Shown: positions 11,590-25,400 of the stretch, one piece after another | How positions within the stretch are numbered: the first letter of the stretch is position 1 | Layout of the letters: every line of letters begins with the position of its first letter | From: Auanema rhodensis | Taxonomy: Eukaryota > Nematoda > Chromadorea > Rhabditida > Rhabditidae | Length of the DNA: 64,000 nucleotides | Direction: 5' to 3' | Assembly (NCBI GenBank): GCA_964057225.1 | Contig: OZ059895.1 | Coordinates: forward strand, 2,232,001 to 2,296,000 | Made by a program: the position numbers and the translations under genes | The notes under the pieces: generated by a model | What the model was told of the DNA's origin: nothing | Database searches by the model: none | The model's input: the letters and a program-made list of their open reading frames with translations, nothing else

Positions 11590-14500
11590 AATCTATAAAC
11601 ATCTACTTTTTGCTAAATTATTTTGAAATTTTTCGAAAAAATTTTTGTCAAAATGTTTTTGGAAGCAATGTTGAGTGTACATGGAAACTCAACATACACT
11701 AATGCATCATTTTTTAAACAATCATAACTAATTTTTGTATCAAACGTTTCTCAATGTAGTATAGTGCATTCGATGCGGATTTTTAAGCTGCGTCGATCTG
11801 TGTTATCAGATTTGCGCTAGCCTAAAAATGCACCGAGATATCAACTGATATAAGTTCACACTTATATCCTCGATTTTCACCCTGAAGAATTGATTTTTTC
11901 GTTGAATAACATTGTCTATCGTCTTTGCCTTAAAAAATGGAATCTAAAAACATCTACTTTTTGCTAAATTATTTTGAAATTTTTCGAAAAAATTTTTGTC
12001 AAAATGTTTTTGGAAGCAATATTGAGTGTACATGGAAACTCAACATACACTAATGCATCATTTTTCAAACAATCATAACTAATTTTTGTATCAAGCGTTT
12101 CTCAATGTAGTATAGTGCATTCGATGCGGATTTTTAAGCTGCGTCGATCTGTGTTATCAGATTTGCGCTAGCTTAAAAATGCACCGAGATATCAACTGAT
12201 ATAAGTTCACACTTATATCCTCGATTTTCACCCTGAAGAATTGATTTTTTCGTTGAATAACATTGTCTATCGTCTTTGCCTTGAAAAATGGAATCTAAAA
12301 ACATCTACTTTTTGCTAAATTATTTTGAAATTTTTCGAAAAAATTTTTGTCAAAATGTTTTTGGAAGCAATGTTGAGTGTACATGGAAACTCAACATACA
12401 CTAATGCATCATTTTTCAAACGATCATAACTAATTTTTGTATCAAGCGTTTCTCGATGTAGTATAGTGCATTCGATGCGGATTTTTAAGCTGCGTCGATC
12501 TGTGTTATCAGATTTGCGCTAGCTTAAAAATGCACCGAGATATCAACTGATATAAGTTCACACTTATATCCTCGATTTTCACCCTGAAGAATTGATTTTT
12601 TCGTTGAATAACATTGTCTATCGTCTTTGCCTTGAAAAATGGAATCTAAAAACATCTACTTTTTGCTAAATTATTTTGAAATTTTTCGAAAAAATTTTTG
12701 TCAAAATGTTTTTGGAAGCAATGTTGAGTGTACATGGAAACTCAACATACACTAATGCATCATTTTTCAAACGATCATAACTAATTTTTGTATCAAGCGT
12801 TTCTTAATGTAGTATAGTGCATTCGATGCGGATTTTTAAGCTGCGTCGATCTGTGTTATCAGATTTGCGCTAGCTTAAAAATGCACCGAGATATCAACTG
12901 ATATAAGTTCACACTTATATCCTCGATTTTCACCCTGAAGAATTAATTTTTTCGTTGAATAACATTGTCCATCGTCTTTGATTTGAAAAATGGAATCTAA
13001 AAACATCTACTTTTTGCTAAATTATTTTGAAATTTTTCGAAAAAATTTTTGTCAAAATGTTTTTGGAAGCAATGTTGAGTGTACATGGAAACTCAACATA
13101 CACTAATGCATCATTTTTCAAACAATCATAACTAATTTTTGTATCAAACGTTTCTCAATGTAGTATAGTGCATTCGATGCGGATTTTTAAGCTGCGTCGA
13201 TCTGTGTTATCAGATTTGCGCTAGCTTAAAAATGCACCGAGATATCAACTGATATAAGTTCACACTTATATCCTCGATTTTCACCCTGAAGAATTGATTT
13301 TTTCGTTGAATAACATTGTCTATCGTCTTTGCCTTGAAAAATGGAATCTAAAAACATCTACTTTTTGCTAAATTATTTTGAAATTTTTCGAAAAAATTTT
13401 TGTCAAAATGTTTTTGGAAGCAATGTTGAGTGTACATGGAAACTCAACATACACTAATGCATCATTTTTCAAACGATCATAACTAATTTTTGTATCAAGC
13501 GTTTCTCGATGTAGTATAGTGCATTCGATGCGGATTTTTAAGCTGCGTCGATCTGTGTTATCAGATTTGCGCTAGCTTAAAAATGCACCGAGATATCAAC
13601 TGATATAAGTTCACACTTATATCCTCGATTTTCACCCTGAAGAATTGATTTTTTCGTTGAATAACATTGTCTATCGTCTTTGCCTTGAAAAATGGAATCT
13701 AAAAACATCTACTTTTTGCTAAATTATTTTGAAATTTTTCGAAAAAATTTTTGTCAAAATGTTTTTGGAAGCAATGTTGAGTGTACATGGAAACTCAACA
13801 TACACTAATGCATCATTTTTCAAACGATCATAACTAATTTTTGTATCAAGCGTTTCTCGATGTAGTATAGTGCATTCGATGCGGATTTTTAAGCTGCGTC
13901 GATCTGTGTTATCAGATTTGCGCTAGCTTAAAAATGCACCGAGATATCAACTGATATAAGTTCACACTTATATCCTCGATTTTCACCCTGAAGAATTGAT
14001 TTTTTCGTTGAATAACATTGTCTATCGTCTTTGCCTTGAAAAATGGAATCTAAAAACATCTACTTTTTGCTAAATTATTTTGAAATTTTTCGAAAAAATT
14101 TTTGTCAAAATGTTTTTGGAAGCAATGTTGAGTGTACATGGAAACTCAACATACACTAATGCATCATTTTTCAAACGATCATAACTAATTTTTGTATTAA
14201 GCGTTTCTCAATGTAGTATAGTGCATTCGATGCGGATTTTTAAGCTGCGTCGATCTGTGTTATCAGATTTGCGCTAGCTTAAAAATGCACCGAGATATCA
14301 ACTGATATAAGTTCACACTTATATCCTCGATTTTCACCCTGAAGAATTGATTTTTTCGTTGAATAACATTGTCTATCGTCTTTGCCTTGAAAAATGGAAT
14401 CTAAAAACATCTACTTTTTGCTAAATTATTTTGAAATTTTTCGAAAAAATTTTTGTCAAAATGTTTTTGGAAGCAATGTTGAGTGTACATGGAAACTCAA

Positions 14501-17500
14501 CATACACTAATGCATCATTTTTCAAACGATCATAACTAATTTTTGTATTAAGCGTTTCTCAATGTAGTATAGTGCATTCGATGCGGATTTTTAAGCTGCG
14601 TCGATCTGTGTTATCAGATTTGCGCTAGCTTAAAAATGCACCGAGATATCAACTGATATAAGTTCACACTTATATCCTCGATTTTCACCCTGAAGAATTG
14701 ATTTTTTCGTTGAATAACATTGTCCATCGTCTTTGCCTTGAAAAATGGAATCTAAAAACATCTACTTTTTGCTAAATTATTTTGAAATTTTTCGAAAGAA
14801 TTTTTGTCAAAATGTTTTTGGAAGCAATGTTGAGTGTACATGGAAACTCAACATACACTAATGCATCATTTTTCAAACAATCATAACTAATTTTTGTATC
14901 AAACGTTTCTCAATGTAGTATAGTGCATTCGATGCGGATTTTTAAGCTGCGTCGATCTATGTTATCAGATTTGCGCTAGCTTAAAAATGCACCGAGATAT
15001 CAACTGATATAAGTTCACACTTATATCCTCGATTTTCACCCTGAAGAATTAATTTTTTCGTTGAATAACATTGTCCATCGTCTTTGCCTTGAAAAATGGA
15101 ATCTAAAAACATCTACTTTTTGCTAAATTATTTTGAAATTTTTCGAAAAAATTTTTGTCAAAATGTTTTTGGAAGCAATGTTGAGTGTACATGAAAACTC
15201 AACATACACTAATGCATCATTTTTCAAACAATCATAACTAATTTTTGTATCAAACGTTTCTCAATGTAGTATAGTGCATTCGATGCGGATTTTTAAGCTG
15301 CGTCGATCTGTGTTATCAGATTTGCGCTAGCTTAAAAATGCACCGAGATATCAACTGATATAAGTTCACACTTATATCCTCGATTTTCACCCTGAAGAAT
15401 TAATTTTTTCGTTGAATAACATTGTCCATCGTCTTTGCCTTGAAAAATGGAATCTAAAAACATCTACTTTTTGCTAAATTATTTTGAAATTTTTCGAAAA
15501 AATTTTTGTCAAAATGTTTTTGGAAGCAATGTTGAGTGTACATGGAAACTCAACATACACTAATGCATCATTTTTCAAACAATCATAACTAATTTGTGTA
15601 TTAAGCGTTTCTCAATGTAGTATAGTGCATTCGATGCGGATTTTTAAGCTGCGTCGACCTGTGTTATCAGATTTGCGCTAGCTTAAAAATGCACCGAGAT
15701 ATCAACTGATATAAGTTCACACTTATATCCTCGATTTTCACCCTGAAGAATTAATTTTTTCGTTGAATAACATTGTCCATCGTCTTTGCCTTGAAAAATG
15801 GAATCTATAAACATCTACTTTTTGCTAAATTATTTTGAAATTTTTCGAAAAAATTTTTGTCAAAATGTTTTTGGAAGCAATGTTGAGTGTACATGGAAAC
15901 TCAACATACACTAATGCATCATTTTTCAAACGATCATAACTAATTTTTGTATCAAACGTTTCTCAATGTAGTATAGTGCATTCGATGCGGATTTTTAAGC
16001 TGCGTCGATCTGTGTTATCAGATTTGCGCTAGCTTAAAAATGCACCGAGATATCAACTGATATAAGTTCACACTTATATCCTCGATTTTCACCCTGAAGA
16101 ATTAATTTTTTCGTTGAATAACATTGTCCATCGTCTTTGCCTTGAAAAATGGAATCTAAAAACATCTACTTTTTGCTAAATTATTTTGAAATTTTTCGAA
16201 AAAATTTTTGTCAAAATGTTTTTGGAAGCAATGTTGAGTGTACATGGAAACTCAACATACACTAATGCATCATTTTTCAAACAATCATAACTAATTTGTG
16301 TATTAAGCGTTTCTCAATGTAGTATAGTGCATTCGATGCGGATTTTTAAGCTGCGTCGATCTGTGTTATCAGATTTGCGCTAGCTTAAAAATGCACCGAG
16401 ATATCAACTGATATAAGTTCACACTTATATCCTCGATTTTCACCCTGAAGAATTAATTTTTTCGTTGAATAACATTGTCCATCGTCTTTGCCTTGAAAAA
16501 TGGAATCTATAAACATCTACTTTTTGCTAAATTATTTTGAAATTTTTCGAAAAAATTTTTGTCAAAATGTTTTTGGAAGCAATGTTGAGTGTACATGGAA
16601 ACTCAACATACACTAATGCATCATTTTTCAAACGATCATAACTAATTTTTGTATCAAACGTTTCTCAATGTAGTATAGTGCATTCGATGCGGATTTTTAA
16701 GCTGCGTCGATCTGTGTTATCAGATTTGCGCTAGCTTAAAAATGCACCGAGATATCAACTGATATAAGTTCACACTTATATCCTCGATTTTCACCCTGAA
16801 GAATTGATTGTTTTGTTGAATAACATTGTCTATCGTCTTTGCCTTGAAAAATGGAATCTAAAAACATCTACTTTTTGCTAAATTATTTTGAAATTTTTCG
16901 AAAAAATTTTTGTCAAAATGTTTTTGGAAGCAATGTTGAGTGTACATGGAAACTCAACATACACTAATGCATCATTTTTCAAACGATCATAACTAATTTT
17001 TGTATCAAGCGTTTCTCAATGTAGTATAGTGCATTCGATGCGGATTTTTAAGCTGCGTCGATCTGTGTTATCAGATTTGCGCTAGCTTAAAAATGCACCG
17101 AGATATCAACTGATATAAGTTCACACTTATATCCTCGATTTTCACCCTGAAGAATTAATTTTTTCGTTGAATAACATTGTCAATCGTCTTTGCCTTGAAA
17201 AATGAAATCTAAAAACATCTACTTTTTGCTAAATTATTTTGAAATTTTTCGAAAAAATTTTTGTCAAAATGTTTTTGGAAGCAATGTTGAGTGTACATGG
17301 AAACTCAACATACACTAATGCATCATTTTTCAAACGATCATAACTAATTTTTGTATCAAGCGTTTCTCGATGTAGTATAGTGCATTCGATGCGGATTTTT
17401 AAGCTGCGTCGATCTGTGTTATCAGATTTGCGCTAGCTTAAAAATGCACCGAGATATCAACTGATATAAGTTCACACTTATATCCTCGATTTTCACCCTG

Positions 17501-19662
17501 AAGAATTGATTGTTTTGTTGAATAACATTGTCTATCGTCTTTGCCTTGAAAAATGGAATCTAAAAACATCTACTTTTTGCTAAATTATTTTGAAATTTTT
17601 CGAAAAAATTTTTGTCAAAATGTTTTTGGAAGCAATGTTGAGTGTACATGGAAACTCAACATACACTAATGCATCATTTTTCAAACGATCATAACTAATT
17701 TTTGTATCAAGCGTTTCTCAATGTAGTATAGTGCATTCGATGCGGATTTTTAAGCTGCGTCGATCTGTGTTATCAGATTTGCGCTAGCTTAAAAATGCAC
17801 CGAGATATCAACTGATATAAGTTCACACTTATATCCTCGATTTTCACCCTGAAGAATTAATTTTTTCGTTGAATAACATTGTCCATCGTCTTTGCCTTGA
17901 AAAATGGAATCTATAAACATCTACTTTTTGCTAAATTATTTTGAAATTTTTCGAAAAAATTTTTGTCAAAATGTTTTTGGAAGCAATGTTGAGTGTACAT
18001 GGAAACTCAACATACACTAATGCATCATTTCTCAAACGATCATGACTAATTTTTGTATCAAACGTTTCTCAATGTAGTATAGTGCATTCGATGCGGATTT
18101 TTAAGCTGCGTCGATCTGTGTTATCAGATTTGCGCTAGCTTAAAAATGCACCGAGATATCAACTGATATAAGTTCACACTTATATCCTCGATTTTCACCC
18201 TGAAGAATTGATTGTTTTGTTGAATAACATTGTCTATCGTCTTTGCCTTGAAAAATGGAATCTAAAAACATCTACTTTTTGCTAAATTATTTTGAAATTT
18301 TTCGAAAAAATTTTTGTCAAAATGTTTTTGGAAGCAATGTTGAGTGTACATGGAAACTCAACATACACTAATGCATCATTTTTCAAACGATCATAACTAA
18401 TTTTTGTATCAAGCGTTCCTCAATGTAGTATAGTGCATTCGATGCGGATTTTTAAGCTGCGTCGATCTGTGTTATCAGATTTGCGCTAGCTTAAAAATGC
18501 ACCGAGATATCAACTGATATAAGTTCACACTTATATCCTCGATTTTCACCCTGAAGAATTAATTTTTTCGTTGAATAACATTGTCAATCGTCTTTGCCTT
18601 GAAAAATGAAATCTAATAACATCTACTTTTTGCTAAATTATTTTGAAATTTTTCGAAAAAATTTTTGTCAAAATGTTTTTGGAAGCAATGTTGAGTGTAC
18701 ATGGAAACTCAACATACACTAATGCATCATTTTTCAAACGATCATAACTAATTTTTGTATCAAGCGTTTCTCGATGTAGTATAGTGCATTCGATGCGGAT
18801 TTTTAAGCTGCGTCGATCTGTGTTATCAGATTTGCGCTAGCTTAAAAATGCACCGAGATATCAACTGATATAAGTTCACACTTATATCCTCGATTTTCAC
18901 CCTGAAGAATTGATTTTTTCGTTGAATAACATTGTCTATCGTCTTTGCCTTGAAAAATGGAATCTAAAAACATCTACTTTTTGCTAAATTATTTTGAAAT
19001 TTTTCGAAAAAATTTTTGTCAAAATGTTTTTGGAAGCAATGTTGAGTGTACATGGAAACTCAACATACACTAATGCATCATTTTTCAAACGATCATAACT
19101 AATTTTTGTATCAAGCGTTTCTCAATGTAGTATAGTGCATTCGATGCGGATTTTTAAGCTGCGTCGATCTGTGTTATCAGATTTGCGCTAGCTTAAAAAT
19201 GCACCGAGATATCAACTGATATAAGTTCACACTTATATCCTCGATTTTCACCCTGAAGAATTGATTGTTTTGTTGAATAACATTGTCTATCGTCTTTGCC
19301 TTGAAAAATGGAATCTAAAAACATCTACTTTTTGCTAAATTATTTTGAAATTTTTCGAAAAAATTTTTGTCAAAATGTTTTTGGAAGCAATGTTGAGTGT
19401 ACATGGAAACTCAACATACACTAATGCATCATTTTTCAAACGATCATAACTAATTTTTGTATCAAGCGTTTCTCAATGTAGTATAGTGCATTCGATGCGG
19501 ATTTTTAAGCTGCGTCGATCTGTGTTATCAGATTTGCGCTAGCTTAAAAATGCACCGAGATATCAACTGATATAAGTTCACACTTATATCCTCGATTTTC
19601 ACCCTGAAGAATTAATTTTTTCGTTGAATAACATTGTCCATCGTCTTTGCCTGGAAAAATGG
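11590..19662. repeat. Mixed-subtype block M34-M56
   Basis: Several subtypes alternate here. TCAAACG monomers (M34, M38, M43, M44, M46, M48, M52) lie among TCAAG and TATTAAG monomers. CTATAAAC tags M34, M46, M48 and M52. TTTGTGTATTAAG first appears in M45 and M47. GATTGTTTTG tags M48, M50, M52 and M55. GTCAAT with AAATGA tags M49 and M53, which are 1404 bp apart. M48-M49 and M52-M53 therefore look like parts of a 4-unit duplication, and M45-M46 and M47-M48 like a dimer repeat of 702 bp. No gene is present. Confidence 0.8.
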
Positions 19663-22470
19663 AATCTAAAAACATCTACTTTTTGCTAAATTATTTTGAA
19701 ATTTTTCGAAAAAATTTTTGTCAAAATGTTTTTGGAAGCAATGTTGAGTGTACATGGAAACTCAACATACACTAATGCATCATTTTTCAAACAATCATAA
19801 CTAATTTGTGTATTAAGCGTTTCTCAATGTAGTATAGTGCATTCGATGCGGATTTTTGAGCTGCGTCGATCTGTGTTATCAGATTTGCGCTAGCTTAAAA
19901 ATGCACCGAGATATCAACTGATATAAGTTCACACTTATATCCTCGATTTTCACCCTGAAGAATTGATTTTTTCGTTGAATAACATTGTCTATCGTCTTTG
20001 CCTTGAAAAATGGAATCCAAAAACATCTACTTTTTGCTAAATTATTTTGAAATTTTTCGAAAAAATTTTTGTCAAAATGTTTTTGGAAGCAATGTTGAGT
20101 GTACATGGAAACTCAACATACACTAATGCATCATTTTTCAAACAATCATAACTAATTTGTGTATTAAGCGTTTCTCAATGTAGTATAGTGCATTTGATGC
20201 GGATTTTTAAGCTGCGTCGATCTGTGTTATCAGATTTGCGCTAGTTTAAAAATGCACCGAGATATCAACTGCTATAAGTTCACACTTATATCCTCGATTT
20301 TCACCCTGAAGAATTAATTTTTTCGTTGAATAACATTGTCCATCGTCTTTGCCTGGAAAAATGGAATCTAAAAACATCTACTTTTTGCTAAATTATTTTG
20401 AAATTTTTCGAAAAAATTTTTGTCAAAATGTTTTTGGAAGCAATGTTGAGTGTACATGGAAACTCAACATACACTAATGCATCATTTTTCAAACAATCAT
20501 AACTAATTTGTGTATTAAGCGTTTTTCAATGTAGTATAGTGCATTCGATGCGGATTTTTAAGCTGCGTCGATCTGTGTTATCAGATTTGCGCTAGCTTAA
20601 AAATGCACCGAGATATCAACTGCTATAAGTTCACACTTATATCCTCGATTTTCACCCTGAAGAATTAATTTTTTCGTTGAATAACATTGTCCATCGTCTT
20701 TGCCTTGAAAAAAGGAATCTAAAAACATCTACTTTTTGCTAAATTATTTTGAAATTTTTGGAAAAAATTTTTGTCAAAATGTTTTTGGAAGCAATGTTGA
20801 GTGTACATGGAAACTCAACATACACTAATGCATCATTTTTCAAACGATCATAACTAATTTTTGTATTAAGCGTTTCTCAATGTAGTATAGTGCATTCGAT
20901 GCGGATTTTTAAGCTGCGTCGATCTGTGTTATCAGATTTGCGCTAGCTTAAAAATGCACCGAGATATCAACTGATATAAGTTCACACTTATATCCTCGAT
21001 TTTCACCCTGAAGAATTAATTTTTTCGTTGAATAGCATTGTCCATCGTCTTTGCCTTGAAAAAAGAAATCTAAAAACATCTACTTTTTGCTAAATTATTT
21101 TGAAATTTTTCGAAAAAATTTTTGTCAAAATGTTTTTGGAAGCAATGTTGAGTGTACATGGAAACTCAACATACACTAATGCATCATTTTTCAAGCAATC
21201 ATAACTAATTTGTGTATTAAGCGTTTCTCAATGTAGTATAGTGCATTCGATGCGGATTTTTGAGCTGCGTCGATCTGTGTTATCAGATTTGCGCTAGCTT
21301 AAAAATGCACCGAGATATCAACTGATATAAGTTCACACTTATATCCTCGATTTTCACCCTGAAGAATTGATTTTTTCGTTGAATAACATTGTCTATCGTC
21401 TTTGCCTTGAAAAATGGAATCCAAAAACATCTACTTTTTGCTAAATTATTTTGAAATTTTTCGAAAAAATTTTTGTCAAAATGTTTTTGGAAGCAATGTT
21501 GAGTGTACATGGAAACTCAACATACACTAATGCATCATTTTTCAAACAATCATAACTAATTTGTGTATTAAGCGTTTCTCAATGTAGTATAGTGCATTTG
21601 ATGCGGATTTTTAAGCTGCGTCGATCTGTGTTATCAGATTTGCGCTAGCTTAAAAATGCACCGAGATATCAACTGCTATAAGTTCACACTTATATCCTCG
21701 ATTTTCACCCTGAAGAATTAATTTTTTCGTTGAATAACATTGTCCATCGTCTTTGCCTGGAAAAATGGAATCTAAAAACATCTACTTTTTGCTAAATTAT
21801 TTTGAAATTTTTCGAAAAAATTTTTGTCAAAATGTTTTTGGAAGCAATGTTGAGTGTACATGGAAACTCAACATACACTAATGCATCATTTTTCAAACAA
21901 TCATAACTAATTTGTGTATTAAGCGTTTTTCAATGTAGTATAGTGCATTCGATGCGGATTTTTAAGCTGCGTCGATCTGTGTTATCAGATTTGCGCTAGC
22001 TTAAAAATGCACCGAGATATCAACTGCTATAAGTTCACACTTATATCCTCGATTTTCACCCTGAAGAATTAATTTTTTCGTTGAATAACATTGTCCATCG
22101 TTTTTGCCTTGAAAAAAGGAATCTAAAAACATCTACTTTTTGCTAAATTATTTTGAAATTTTTGGAAAAAATTTTTGTCAAAATGTTTTTGGAAGCAATG
22201 TTGAGTGTACATGGAAACTCAACATACACTAATGCATCATTTTTCAAACGATCATAACTAATTTTTGTATTAAGCGTTTCTCAATGTAGTATAGTGCATT
22301 CGATGCGGATTTTTAAGCTGCGTCGATCTGTGTTATCAGATTTGCGCTAGCTTAAAAATGCACCGAGATATCAACTGATATAAGTTCACACTTATATCCT
22401 CGATTTTCACCCTGAAGAATTAATTTTTTCGTTGAATAGCATTGTCCATCGTCTTTGCCTTGAAAAAAGA
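19663..22470. repeat. 4-monomer higher-order repeat, two tandem copies (2 x 1404 bp)
   Basis: M57-M60 (19663-21066) and M61-M64 (21067-22470) carry the same order of tags. First comes TTTTTGAGC with AATTGATT. Next is AATCCAAAAAC with CATTTGATG and GCTATA. Third is TTTTCAATG with GCTATA and a terminal AAAAAAGG. Last is a TTTTTGG monomer with GAATAGC and a terminal AAAAAAG-A. The copies differ at only a few bases, for example CAAACA or CAAGCA in the first unit and GCTAGTTT or GCTAGCTT in the second. This is one of the clearest recent duplications in the window. It also creates two identical 75-codon minus-strand ORFs, which I do not consider genes. Confidence 0.9.
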
Positions 22471-25400
22471 AATCTAAAAACATCTACTTTTTGCTAAATT
22501 ATTCTGAAATTTTTCGAAAAAATTTTTGTCAAAATGTTTTTGGAAGCAATGTTGAGTGTACATGGAAACTCAACATACACTAATGCATCATTTTTCAAAC
22601 GATCATAACTAATTTTTGTATCAAGCGTTTCTCAATGTAGTATAGTGCATTCGATGCGGATTTTTAAGCTGCGTCGATCTGTGTTATCAGATTTGCGCTA
22701 GCTTAAAAATGCACCGAGATATCAACTGATATAAGTTCACACTTATATCCTCGATTTTCACCCTGAAGAATTAATTTTTTCGTTGAATAACATTGTCCAT
22801 CGTCTTTGCCTTGAAAAATGGAATCTAAAAACATCTACTTTTTGCTAAATTATTTTGAAATTTTTGGAAAAAATTTTTGTCAAAATGTTTTTGGAAGCAA
22901 TGTTGAGTGTACATGGAAACTCAACATACACTAATGCATCATTTTTCAAACGATCATAACTAATTTTTGTATCAAACGTTTCTCAATGTAGTATAGTGCA
23001 TTCGATGCGGATTTTTAAGCTGCGTCGATCTGTGTTATCAGATTTGCGCTAGCTTAAAAATGCACCGAGATATCAACTGATATAAGTTCACACTTATATC
23101 CTCGATTTTCACCCTGAAGAATTGATTTTTTCGTTGAATAACATTGTCTATCGTCTTTGCCTTGAAAAATGGAATCTAAAAACATCTAATTTTTGCTAAA
23201 TTATTTTGAAATTTTTCGAAAAAATTTTTGTCAAAATGTTTTTGGAAGCAATGTTGAGTGTACATGGAAACTCAACATACACTAATGCATCATTTTTCAA
23301 ACAATCATAACTAACTTGTGTATTAAGCGTTTCTCAATGTAGTATAGTGCATTCGATGCGGATTTTTAAGCTGCGTCGATCTGTGTTATCAGATTTGCGC
23401 TAGCTTAAAAATGCACCGAGATATCAACTGATATAAGTTCACACTTATATCCTCGATTTTCACCCTGAAGAATTGATTTTTTCGTTGAATAACATTGTCT
23501 ATCGTCTTTGCCTTGAAAAATGGAATCTAAAAACATCTACTTTTTGCTAAATTATTTTGAAATTTTTCGAAAAAATTTTTGTCAAAATGTTTTTGGAAGC
23601 AATGTTGAGTGTACATGGAAACTCAACATACACTAATGCATCATTTTTCAAACAATCATAACTAATTTGTGTATTAAGCGTTTCTCAATGTAGTATAGTG
23701 CATTCGATGCGGATTTTTAAGCTGCGTCGATCTGTGTTATCAGATTTGCGCTAGCTTAAAAATGCACCGAGATATCAACTGCTATAAGTTCACACTTATA
23801 TCCTCGATTTTCACCCTGAAGAATTAATTTTTTCGTTGAATGACATTGTCCATCGTCTTTGCCTTGAAAAATGGAATCTAAAAACATCTACTTTTTGCTA
23901 AATTATTTTGAAATTTTTCGAAAAAATTTTTGTCAAAATGTTTTTGGAAGCAATGTTGAGTGTACATGGAAACTCAACATACACTAATGCATCATTTTTC
24001 AAACAATCATAACTAATTTGTGTATTAAGCGTTTTTCAATGTAGTATAGTGCATTCGATGCGGATTTTTAAGCTGCGTCGATCTGTGTTATCAGATTTGC
24101 GCTAGCTTAAAAATGCACCGAGATATCAACTGCTATAAGTTCACACTTATATCCTCGATTTTCACCCTGAAGAATTAATTTTTTCGTTGAATAACATTGT
24201 CTATCGTCTTTGCCTTGAAAAATGGATTTTAAATTATCTAATTTTTGCTAAATTATTTTGAAATTTTTCGAAAAAATTTTTGTCAAAATGTTTTTGGAAG
24301 CAATGTTGAGTGTACATGGAAACTCAACATACACTAATGCATCATTTTTCAAACAATCATAACTAACTTGTGTATTAAGCGTTTCTCAATGTAGTATAGT
24401 GCATTCGATGCGGATTTTTAAGCTGCGTCGATCTGTGTTATCAGATTTGCGCTAGCTTAAAAATGCACCGAGATATCAACTGATATAAGTTCACACTTAT
24501 ATCCTCGATTTTCACCCTGAAGAATTAATTTTTTCGTTGAATAACATTGTCCATCGTCTTTGCCTTGAAAAATGGAATCTAAAAACATCTACTTTTTGCT
24601 AAATTATTTTGAAATTTTTGGAAAAAATTTTTGTCAAAATGTTTTTGGAAGCAATGTTGAGTGTACATGGAAACTCAACATACACTAATGCATCATTTTT
24701 CAAACGATCATAACTAATTTTTGTATCAAACGTTTCTCAATGTAGTATAGTGCATCCGATGCGGATTTTTAAGCTGCGTCGATCTGTGTTATCAGATTTG
24801 CGCTAGCTTAAAAATGCACCGAGATATCAACTGATATAAGTTCACACTTATATCCTCGATTTTCACCCTGAAGAATTGATTTTTTCGTTGAATAACATTG
24901 TCTATCGTCTTTGCCTTGAAAAATGGAATCTAAAAACATCTAATTTTTGCTAAATTATTTTGAAATTTTTCGAAAAAATTTTTGTCAAAATGTTTTTGGA
25001 AGCAATGTTGAGTGTACATGGAAACTCAACATACACTAATGCATCATTTTTCAAACAATCATAACTAACTTGTGTATTAAGCGTTTCTCAATGTAGTATA
25101 GTGCATTCGATGCGGATTTTTAAGCTGCGTCGATCTGTGTTATCAGATTTGCGCTAGCTTAAAAATGCACCGAGATATCAACTGATATAAGTTCACACTT
25201 ATATCCTCGATTTTCACCCTGAAGAATTAATTTTTTCGTTGAATAACATTGTCCATCGTCTTTGCCTGGAAAAATGGAATCTAAAAACATCTACTTTTTG
25301 CTAAATTATTTTGAAATTTTTGGAAAAACTTTTGGTCAAAATGTTTTTGGAAGCAATGTTGAGTGTACATGGAAACTCAACATACACTAATGCATCATTT

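Noticed and set aside
19879-20106. 75-codon minus-strand ORF
   Set aside because: It spans the boundary of two satellite monomers, has no recognisable domain, and exists only because one substitution removes the stop found in nearly all other copies.
21283-21510. Identical 75-codon minus-strand ORF
   Set aside because: It is the same stretch one 4-monomer repeat (1404 bp) later. Its identity reflects satellite duplication.
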